Shown here: positions 19,787 to 25,585 of the stretch, piece by piece
How the letters are laid out: the number at the start of each line of letters is the position of its first letter
Numbering within the stretch: position 1 is the stretch's first letter
Virus record (IMG/VR): IMGVR_UViG_3300032223_001457
Location: 1 to 25,585 of that record
DNA: 25,585 bases
Source: a virus
Reading direction: 5' to 3' (one strand)
Position numbers and translations under genes: made by a program
The notes under the pieces: model-generated
Database searches by the model: none
Told to the model about the DNA's origin: nothing
The model's input: the letters and a program-made list of their open reading frames with translations, nothing else

Positions 19787-22563
19787 TATTGTGTGCCTCC
19801 AATAAATCCAGCATTAAACCTTTGGAACAAAATTTCTGAAGTAGTAACAGGGTCTTGACTGCCAACCACCGTGAAATTATTTGTCACACTATAAGGATTA
19901 GTTGCATCAGAATAACTAGACTGACCAGAAGTAGGCGTAGCCAAAACTTTACTAACACCAGACATAATCTGAGATGCAGAATTCTTATAGCCACCCTGCT
20001 TAGTAGGATTCAAAACACCATCCTGAATAATCTTGCCCAAACCCTGAGCCTGTTTAAACAACTCAGCATCCTTAGAACGCAAACCCTTAATCAAACCATC
20101 AGTAGAATCAACGCCAGTGCCATACATAACCTGACCCATCATCTCAGCCGTAGTATTAGACAAATCCTTCAAACCAGCAAACTGACCATTCAACGAATCA
20201 ATAAACGACTGACCGCCAGCAACCAAAGTTTTAGCCGTAGCACCACCAGCCTCAGAACCAGCGTTCAACAACTCTTGAAGCACACCAGTATCTAAACCCA
20301 TATCTTTCAATTTAGAAAGATTAGAACGAAACTCAAAAACGCGAGCCAACATAGATTGCATATTCGCCGTAATATCAGCCGAAGTGCTACCCATTTTCGT
20401 AACATCAGCCTCAGCCATAATGCTTTGACTTGTAGATTTAATATAGTCGCGAGCCTGAGCAATCGTAGCCTGAATCTCATCACGCTTCTGCTGAATCAAA
20501 GCCAAAGACTTACCCTGAGCCGCAATAAAAGCAAGGTCTTGGTCATAAATCGCTTTAGTAATACCGCCAGCATCATACAAAGATTTAACGCTTGCTTTAA
20601 TATTTGCTAATTGGTCAACTACCGCTTGCTCATTTTGCCCAATAGTGCGAGTAGCCAAAGCAACAGCCTTCAAACCATCCAACACACCTTGAAGATTAGT
20701 TTTTGCTTGCTTAATCGCATCCGCTTTTTTTTGATTATCTGCGTTTGTTTGAGCATCGCTCGCAAGATTACTATTTAAAGAATCCTGTAAACCAGCAGTA
20801 TAACTACCGTATTCTTGCCCACCAATAATAAACGCTTTAGCCCAAGCCTGACCGCTCAAACCCGCTTCAGTAATAAGTTTTTTGCGTTGAGCCTTAGTAG
20901 AATTTTCTAAAATAGTATCAAACTGAGGGTCTTGAAGTAACTCAGCCAACTTTTGATGACTAATAGTTTTTTGGCTATCCAAAATATTAGTCAAAGTTTG
21001 ACTCATAGTATTTTTAATTTGATTTAATTCATTGCCCTTAGCATCCCTACCCCAAGCCTTTTTAAAAGCATCATTAAAACTCAAACTAGGGTCGGCAGCA
21101 ATAGTTGCCAAAACTTTTTTGGTCATACTCTTACGAACACCCATTTGATAATCTAAACTTTTTTGAACCCAATATTGGGCCCCTTTATCCTGAACCGCAG
21201 GACTTAACGCGGCTGCTTGAATATTGTCATAAGCAGTTTGTTTATCCGTGGCAGTTGCTCTAGGTCGGATAAAACCACGCAAAGCAGACCCAGAAGCAAC
21301 AACTCTCTGATTTTGAGTTAAAACTTTTCCAGTAACAGCGTCATAAACTTGCGTAGGGGCTTTAATGTTATCCATTGAATTTTGAGCATTAGTAGCACCA
21401 ACCGCAACCAAACCCAAAGCAACAACAAGAGCAGAAATACCCGCCAAAACAATTCCATAAGGATTCAACGCCATAGCAGTATTCAAACCCTCTTGAGCAA
21501 CCGTGGCTTCCTCAGTAGCAACAGTCTGAGCCTCAGTTAAAGCAATCCAAGTTGCCTTAATAGTGTCAACCCATTCAGTAACTTTTTGATAAGCCTTATA
21601 TGCACCAATAGCACCAACAACAGCAGAAGTTAAAACTAAAATAACGCCAGCATTTTGACTAAAGAAATCAATAATAGGTGGAAGAATTTGAATAAGTTTT
21701 TCCAAAGCAGGAACTAACTGAGTTTGCACCATCTTACCGAAACGGTCATAAGACGGAAGCATAATTTTACCAAAATCTTCTTGAAGATTTTTCCAAGAAG
21801 CCTTCATTTTGGCTGTAGTAGTTGCAGTAGTCGCGGCTGCACCGTGAACTTTCTTTTCAACCTTATCCAAAATCAACGCTCTGGCTTCATCGGCGTGACC
21901 AGACGCAACCAAAGTTTTAATTTTTTCTTTTTCAGAATCCGTCAAAATAATATTCATACGGCGTAAAACACCAGCGGCCCTAGTAGGGTCTTCCATTGCA
22001 CGACCCAACATACGAGCCATACCCGCCGCTTGACCAAAACCAGCACCTTGCAAATCAAGCGAAGCCTGAAGCACACGGTCAAAAGTTCCACCAACTTGAT
22101 TAGCAGATTTAGCCACACTATTGAAAGCCATAATCTTATTGGCAGAAGTCATAATGGCATCTTTATCAATACCAGTTAATTCAGAAGTTTTTTTCGCGTA
22201 TTCTTCAAGACGCTGAGTTGCTAAAAAAGCCGCATTAGATGAATGTAAAGTGCCAGTCGCCAAAAATTTAAATCGTTGCTCAACACTTCGTGATTCTTCA
22301 GCAACATCCCTCATTTCTTTAGCAAGATGAATTAAACCCCCAATAGAAAAAGCCGCCAAAGCAGGTCCAGCAATACTATGTAAAGCCTCTTTTAAAAGTT
22401 GCCCACCGTGAACGCCCGCTTCGTGAAGGCTAGTTTCAATTTTTTTAGAAGCCTGTTTGCTTTTATTTTGTAAATCTTGCAACCCCTTAACAGATTGCTG
22501 TAACCCCGCAAGAAAACCAGTAGCGTCAGCGAGAAGCCTTGCTTCTACATCAAATTCTGCCAT
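19786..22563 (-). CDS. Tape measure protein (925 aa)
   Basis: The long alanine- and glutamine-rich helical protein starts 'MAEFDVEARLLADATGFLAGLQQSVKGLQDL', the actinophage tape measure opening, and has two hydrophobic segments (about residues 305-324 and 367-390), a central stretch 'MRDVAEESRSVEQRFKFLATGT...SSNAAFLATQRLEEYAKKTSELTGI', and a C-terminal coiled region. It sets tail length and is ejected into the host. At about 1.5 angstroms per residue the tail would be around 140 nm, an estimate only. ATG 22563 lies just past the chaperone stop. Confidence 0.93.
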   Translation of the reverse strand: MAEFDVEARLLADATGFLAGLQQSVKGLQDLQNKSKQASKKIETSLHEAGVHGGQLLKEALHSIAGPALAAFSIGGLIHLAKEMRDVAEESRSVEQRFKFLATGTLHSSNAAFLATQRLEEYAKKTSELTGIDKDAIMTSANKIMAFNSVAKSANQVGGTFDRVLQASLDLQGAGFGQAAGMARMLGRAMEDPTRAAGVLRRMNIILTDSEKEKIKTLVASGHADEARALILDKVEKKVHGAAATTATTTAKMKASWKNLQEDFGKIMLPSYDRFGKMVQTQLVPALEKLIQILPPIIDFFSQNAGVILVLTSAVVGAIGAYKAYQKVTEWVDTIKATWIALTEAQTVATEEATVAQEGLNTAMALNPYGIVLAGISALVVALGLVAVGATNAQNSMDNIKAPTQVYDAVTGKVLTQNQRVVASGSALRGFIRPRATATDKQTAYDNIQAAALSPAVQDKGAQYWVQKSLDYQMGVRKSMTKKVLATIAADPSLSFNDAFKKAWGRDAKGNELNQIKNTMSQTLTNILDSQKTISHQKLAELLQDPQFDTILENSTKAQRKKLITEAGLSGQAWAKAFIIGGQEYGSYTAGLQDSLNSNLASDAQTNADNQKKADAIKQAKTNLQGVLDGLKAVALATRTIGQNEQAVVDQLANIKASVKSLYDAGGITKAIYDQDLAFIAAQGKSLALIQQKRDEIQATIAQARDYIKSTSQSIMAEADVTKMGSTSADITANMQSMLARVFEFRSNLSKLKDMGLDTGVLQELLNAGSEAGGATAKTLVAGGQSFIDSLNGQFAGLKDLSNTTAEMMGQVMYGTGVDSTDGLIKGLRSKDAELFKQAQGLGKIIQDGVLNPTKQGGYKNSASQIMSGVSKVLATPTSGQSSYSDATNPYSVTNNFTVVGSQDPVTTSEILFQRFNAGFIGGTQ

Positions 22564-22566
22564 ACG

Positions 22567-23102
22567 CTAATGTCCTAGTTTTGCTTGCCTCATTTCCTCT
22601 GCCTCAACAACCGTCAAAATGGCTAACCATTCAAACCATTCAGATGCCGAAAGAGGAGCGAACGCAGGAGAACCGTGTTCCAGTTCCCAAACTGTTCGCC
22701 CCAATCTCTCAGCAACTATAAACTTGGCTCTTCTTTCGTTGTTGAGGAGAAGTCTTTTCCCGCAGACTCTACAGGGTCGCTAGTCAAACCAGACAACCTT
22801 GCACCAACATCAACAAGACGCTGGACAACAGTAGCGGAACGCTTTTTAAGTTCAGGAATATCATCCACGGTAAAAAGTGCTTCGCCAGTTTCAGGGTCGC
22901 AAGCAGTTCCAACCACTACGCCCACATTGAACGCACGAAGATTGTTTTCACCAGTTTCAGGATTAAACACCGTGGCAAGGAACTCATCCTTACCAGCCAA
23001 AGTGAAACCTTTGACAAGAATCTTTACATCCCACTCAGGGATATCAACCAATTCCGATGGAACATCGTTTGAAGCAAAAATCTTATCTTTAAGAGAGGAC
23101 AT
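22567..23102 (-). CDS. Tail assembly chaperone, frameshifted GT product (178 aa)
   Basis: Reading the gene at 23102 in its first frame up to the heptamer G GGA AAA (22761-22755), slipping one base back, and continuing gives RLLLNNERRAKFIVAERLG and onward to VEAEEMRQAKLGH and a TAG at 22569-22567. The downstream part 'ERLGRTVWELEHGSPAFAPLSASEWFEWLAILTVVEAEEM' has the form of the T extension of siphovirus gpGT chaperones. The product has 116 + 62 residues. Expected at low stoichiometry; it bridges tail tube subunits and tape measure during assembly. Ends four bases before the tape measure ATG. Confidence 0.85.
22716..23102 (-). CDS. Tail assembly chaperone, G product (128 aa)
   Basis: The protein starts 'MSSLKDKIFASNDVPSELVDIPEWDVKILVKGFTLAGKDEFLATVFNPETGENNLRAFNVGVVVGTACDPETGEALFTVDDIPELKKRSATVVQRLVDVGARLSGLT'; this is the G-type chaperone found between tail tube and tape measure genes in actinophages. 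Most ribosomes stop at TAG 22718-22716; a fraction shift at GGGAAAA (22761-22755). ATG 23102 is close to AAGG. Confidence 0.88.
   Translation of the reverse strand: MSSLKDKIFASNDVPSELVDIPEWDVKILVKGFTLAGKDEFLATVFNPETGENNLRAFNVGVVVGTACDPETGEALFTVDDIPELKKRSATVVQRLVDVGARLSGLTSDPVESAGKDFSSTTKEEPSL
22755..22761 (-). other. -1 ribosomal frameshift site (GGGAAAA)
   Basis: On the coding strand the heptamer is in phase as G GGA AAA, i.e. codons GCG GGA AAA GAC; shifting back one base re-reads the last A. It lies 12 codons before the G stop codon. A slippery site of this form is established for siphovirus tail chaperones. No clear downstream hairpin was checked. Confidence 0.85.
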
Positions 23103-23116
23103 ACCTTAACTTTCTG

Positions 23117-23545
23117 TTAGTAGGTGGATGTTGTAGTGCCACCAGTTCTTTGAAAGTTTATACTAAGTTTTACAACATCGCCAACAGGCACACCAATGTC
23201 GTAAGAAGTTGGAATAACTCCCATAGTGTATTTTTTCTTACCTGCACCATTTCCCTGTGGACCGACTTCCAAAGTAATAGCCGAGTTAGCGGCATTTGAC
23301 ACAAGGTTGTCAATAGCGGTTTCAAGAGTAGCCGCTGTAGTTTGGTCAAAAAGACCAGTAAGGTTTATAGTCGCATCACGCTGACCAACAATGTAAGTCT
23401 TGTCAGAAATACCAAAATATGAGGTTTCCTTAGCCTCAATAGCAGTATTAAAAGTGATGTCGTTAGTGACTGATGTCAAAACGGTGTCAATTGCGTTGAC
23501 TGTAATTTTTAGGTAAGCATTTTTACCGTGAACATATGTTGCCAT
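23117..23545 (-). CDS. Major tail tube-type protein, short paralogue (142 aa)
   Basis: 'MATYVHGKNAYLKITVNAIDTVLTSVTNDITFNTAIEAKETSYFGISDKTYIVGQRDATINLTGLFDQTTAATLETAIDNL...SAITLEVGPQGNGAGKKKYTMGVIPTSYDIGVPVGDVVKLSINFQRTGG' is a compact beta protein with the tail tube signature of 'K...IVGQRDAT..L.G' and a final beta strand. It is clearly related to the next upstream gene (shared MATYxHGK start and core) but lacks its insertion and C-terminal domain. Likely the tube subunit proper. Ribosome site GGAGTT. Confidence 0.75.
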   Translation of the reverse strand: MATYVHGKNAYLKITVNAIDTVLTSVTNDITFNTAIEAKETSYFGISDKTYIVGQRDATINLTGLFDQTTAATLETAIDNLVSNAANSAITLEVGPQGNGAGKKKYTMGVIPTSYDIGVPVGDVVKLSINFQRTGGTTTSTY

Positions 23546-23548
23546 TTT

Positions 23549-24526
23549 TTAACTCCTAGATAATGAGATGATTGGTGAAATTGAACCAGTGCCAGCAGTC
23601 AAAGTAATCTGACCTCGCACATAACGGTTAACAGTTCCAGTTATTGCTTCCTGATATTCAGATGTAATGGTATTGGCTGGAACTACTGAAGACCCCGAAG
23701 AGAAAAAAGTAACCAAATCAACCCAAGTGCTGTTATCAGTTGAATGTTGAATTTTAATTGTTGTAGCAGTGCTACGAGTATTGGCTACACAATGCAAATT
23801 AGCAGTCCAGCCAATAGAAGTTGAAACAAGATTATCAACGCTAGTCAAGTTTACAGTTGCAGATTGAGAAGAACCATCCGCCAAAATAGTTCCACCGTGA
23901 ACACCAGAACTCATTTGAAAACTAGAATTCAAAGCAACAACATCAGCAACAGGCGTGTGAACATCGTGAGCAGTAACCTTACCAAACCCAAGATAACATC
24001 TGTTACCAATAACAAAACCCTTATCAGGTGCAACAGTAATAGACGCACCTTCAGCAGAAATAACAGACTGCATAATTTCTTCAATTTCTTGAACAGCCTG
24101 AACAGTTCCAGCAGAACCAGTAGAACCAAGGTTAGAACCAGTGTTGATAACAATTACAGAACCAGTAGTTCCAGCCTGTAAAACATAAGTGCCGTTGTAA
24201 GCAGTAGTAGAAAAACCAGCCAAAACAACGCTTTGCCCAACACTATAACCGTGAGCAGACGCAGTGTTCAAAGTTGTGTTAGGAGAAGAAAAAGTTGGAG
24301 ATGCTTGCAACGCAACAACAATGCTTGCAGTCTGACTAGCCCACATACCCTGAGCAGTAACAGTTGCATCAGCCTGACCAACAATATGAATCTTGTCAGA
24401 AGTGTTGAAAGGCGTAACATCCGAAACCATAATTGCTCGCGGAACAGAAATATCTTTATACCAAGAAGAAACCTCATAAGATGCGACAGCAAATCGGGCA
24501 TCTTTACCGTGTCTATAAGTAGCCAT
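23549..24526 (-). CDS. Tail tube-type protein with inserted and appended domains (325 aa)
   Basis: The start 'MATYRHGKDARFAV...FNTSDKIHIVGQADATVTAQGMWASQTASIVVALQ' and the core 'ASITVAPDKGFVIGNRCYLGFGKVTAHDVHTPVADVVALNSSFQMSSG' match the 142-aa paralogue. Between them lies an inserted beta domain (about residues 75-147, with 'HGYSVGQSVVLAGFSTTAYNGTYVL'), and after the core a C-terminal domain (about 216-325, 'IKIQHSTDNSTWVDLVTF...VNRYVRGQITL') like those that decorate actinophage tail tubes. Overlaps the next gene upstream by one base. It may be the decorated tube protein or a tail-end adaptor. Confidence 0.72.
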   Translation of the reverse strand: MATYRHGKDARFAVASYEVSSWYKDISVPRAIMVSDVTPFNTSDKIHIVGQADATVTAQGMWASQTASIVVALQASPTFSSPNTTLNTASAHGYSVGQSVVLAGFSTTAYNGTYVLQAGTTGSVIVINTGSNLGSTGSAGTVQAVQEIEEIMQSVISAEGASITVAPDKGFVIGNRCYLGFGKVTAHDVHTPVADVVALNSSFQMSSGVHGGTILADGSSQSATVNLTSVDNLVSTSIGWTANLHCVANTRSTATTIKIQHSTDNSTWVDLVTFFSSGSSVVPANTITSEYQEAITGTVNRYVRGQITLTAGTGSISPIISLSRS

Positions 24527-24759
24527 TATTCAACAACATCCTCTACAACAGACTCAGGCTCAGATACCTCTTCAGAAGGCACAGAAGGCTCAACAGAGGC
24601 TTCAACGCTACCGTCAAATACTTCAATCGCATTAATCGCCAATAAGTCAGCAATCGCCTTAGAAGGCAAATCACTCACAATATCGCCAATTTCTGCTCGC
24701 GTATTATCTGGAGGGTAGTTCAAACCCACCAACACACGATACAAAACATTTTTAGCCAT
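24526..24759 (-). CDS. Small acidic head-tail region protein (77 aa)
   Basis: 'MAKNVLYRVLVGLNYPPDNTRAEIGDIVSDLPSKAIADLLAINAIEVFDG' is a beta-helix unit common in small proteins of the actinophage head-tail region ('YRVLVGLNY...RAE.GD...DLP...i.wLL..gaIe'). The last 25 residues are very acidic (EASVEPSVPSEEVSEPESVVEDVVE). GGAGTT ribosome site before ATG 24759. Role unknown; likely a virion or assembly accessory. Confidence 0.65.
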   Translation of the reverse strand: MAKNVLYRVLVGLNYPPDNTRAEIGDIVSDLPSKAIADLLAINAIEVFDGSVEASVEPSVPSEEVSEPESVVEDVVE

Positions 24760-24820
24760 AATAAACTCCTAACTTATTTTGAATTAGATACAGGCAAAGC
24801 CCGCCAAAAACACGCCGAAA

Positions 24821-25213
24821 CTAGCCAAGGCTCACTTCAAAGTTCACGCTGAACTCCCAACGCTTATTCTCATCGCGACCCATAGAAGCCACCGTAGAAG
24901 AAGGCTTCACACGCAAAAACGCAACACCATTAATAGTCGTATTAGAAATAACCGCAAACAAACTTTTAACAGCCTCAGCCCTAGTTTGAGGAGAAGTGAA
25001 ATCCTCTGAATCACCGCGAACACGAACCTGCAACTGAGGAACATTTATAGCCGTGCCAGAAGCCATCGTTTCAACAATCCGACCAGAATAAGGAGTCAAC
25101 ATAGTTGTAACAACATAATTGTCAGGCATCAAACCAATAAAAATACTTGTTCCACGCGTTCCTAAACTATTTTGTTCAAGATGCTGTGCCAACGCTTCAA
25201 CCCAAGTCGCCAC
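24821..25213 (-). CDS. Minor capsid / tail terminator protein (130 aa)
   Basis: The preferred start is GTG 25213 (read as MATWVEALAQHL), with AAGGGA nine bases upstream; a TTG at 25231 would add six residues. The sequence 'EALAQHLEQNSLGTRGTSIFIGLMPDNYVVTTMLTPYSGRIV' then 'VPQLQVRVRGDSEDFTSPQTRAEAVKSLFAVI' and a final beta strand match the phage minor capsid 3 / tail terminator fold ('P.vQV.vRg....y..a...a..v...L'). Terminators cap the tail tube and join it to the head. It overlaps the gp10-like gene. Confidence 0.72.
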   Translation of the reverse strand: MATWVEALAQHLEQNSLGTRGTSIFIGLMPDNYVVTTMLTPYSGRIVETMASGTAINVPQLQVRVRGDSEDFTSPQTRAEAVKSLFAVISNTTINGVAFLRVKPSSTVASMGRDENKRWEFSVNFEVSLG

Positions 25214-25585
25214 GCTCAATAATCCCTTCAATACGGTCAGTCAAAGACTGCTCAAAATCATCCATAGCCTCGCGAGCAGGTTGCTCCAAATATTTTGCTT
25301 GCTTACCCTCAGCGTGACGGTAACTCAAATCTTCGTGTTGACGCAAAGCATACGCAGAAGCCGCTCCACCATAACCCATAACAACCTCAACACGATTACC
25401 ATTAATCTCAGGGTCAAGAACAGTTCCAGAATCTTTCAAAATTCCAGTATCAACAGGAACAATTTCTTGCGATTGAGCCATAATGTCATTAGCCTCAGCA
25501 TACAAAGCCTGAGTTAACACCGTCAAAACATTATCATTAGCCAACTGTAAAGCAGCCAAATACTCATCAGCCCCAACCCATTCAA
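25197..25585 (-). CDS. HK97 gp10-like protein, N-terminus beyond window
   Basis: The frame is open to the right edge: residues EWVGADEYLAALQLANDNV run in, so the TTG at 25559 is not the real start. Motifs 'VPVDTGILKDSGTV', 'EVVMGYGGAASAYALRQHEDLSYRHAEGKQAKYLEQPARE' are the hallmarks of the HK97 gp10-like family (neck or minor capsid/tail-completion protein). Overlaps the tail terminator gene by 17 bases. It usually follows the head-tail connector genes, so those are presumably just outside. Confidence 0.85.
   Translation of the reverse strand, partial: EWVGADEYLAALQLANDNVLTVLTQALYAEANDIMAQSQEIVPVDTGILKDSGTVLDPEINGNRVEVVMGYGGAASAYALRQHEDLSYRHAEGKQAKYLEQPAREAMDDFEQSLTDRIEGIIERGDLG

Noticed and set aside
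24760-24820. Promoter or gene in the 61-base gap before the small acidic gene
   Set aside because: It holds CGGCGTGTTTTT, similar to the upstream half of the lysis-block element, but not its TGCGACCATAGA half; a single match is not enough.
1-25585. Integrase, attachment site or insertion sequence
   Set aside because: No tyrosine or serine recombinase, transposase or terminal repeats were recognised; temperate lifestyle cannot be judged from this window.

Overview
The window is about 25.6 kb of an AT-rich (roughly 40% GC by spot counts) tailed-phage genome of siphovirus type. Every gene I can support lies on the minus strand, so transcription runs from coordinate 25585 down to 1. A WhiB-like protein, actinophage-type tail proteins (a Gp37-like minor tail protein, a G/GT tail chaperone) and small zinc-binding proteins typical of actinophages point to an actinobacterial host. 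The AT-rich composition and a PA14/FN3 surface protein suggest, as inference only, a small-genome aquatic actinobacterium. I see no integrase, terminase, portal or major capsid in the window; they are presumably outside it.

Layout in transcription order. (1) 25585-15560, head-tail and tail genes: HK97 gp10-like protein (cut by the right edge), minor capsid/tail-terminator protein, a small acidic protein, two paralogous tail-tube-type proteins, a tail assembly chaperone pair joined by a -1 frameshift at a GGGAAAA slippery site, a 925-aa tape measure, distal tail protein, two or three minor tail/receptor-binding proteins, an XhlA-like membrane coiled coil and a small XkdX-like protein. (2) 15500-14676, a peptidoglycan-binding protein with its own nearly leaderless promoter. 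(3) 14652-11917, replication: an initiator with 7-bp tandem repeats in its linker, a putative helicase loader, DnaB-type helicase, a small HTH-like protein and WhiB, closed by three hairpins ending in a strong terminator. (4) 11730-8107, small unknowns, then a recombination set: YqaJ-like exonuclease, RecT annealase, coiled-coil protein, HNH endonuclease and SSB. (5) 8010-3216, accessory small genes, many from short promoter/RBS cassettes, and a long chain of overlapping genes holding a Cro-like regulator, an HExxH metallopeptidase, an NlpC/P60 secreted hydrolase and two tiny membrane proteins with paired cysteines. (6) 3122-601, lysis-type block: secreted PA14-FN3 protein, two small membrane proteins, M23 endopeptidase and a holin-like protein. 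(7) 490-1, two further accessory genes plus one cut by the left edge.

Sequence-scale observations may be the most novel part. Reading the whole window by eye I found no copy of seven palindromic tetramers (GATC, CATG, GTAC, AGCT, TCGA, ACGT, GCGC), although about 90 copies of each (about 40 for GCGC) would be expected from base composition; CGCG, CTAG and TGCA are common. The pentamer ACGGT is several-fold enriched on the coding strand. At least seven accessory promoters share one -10/leader/RBS module, and a different 12-bp element precedes the two lysis-block transcription starts.
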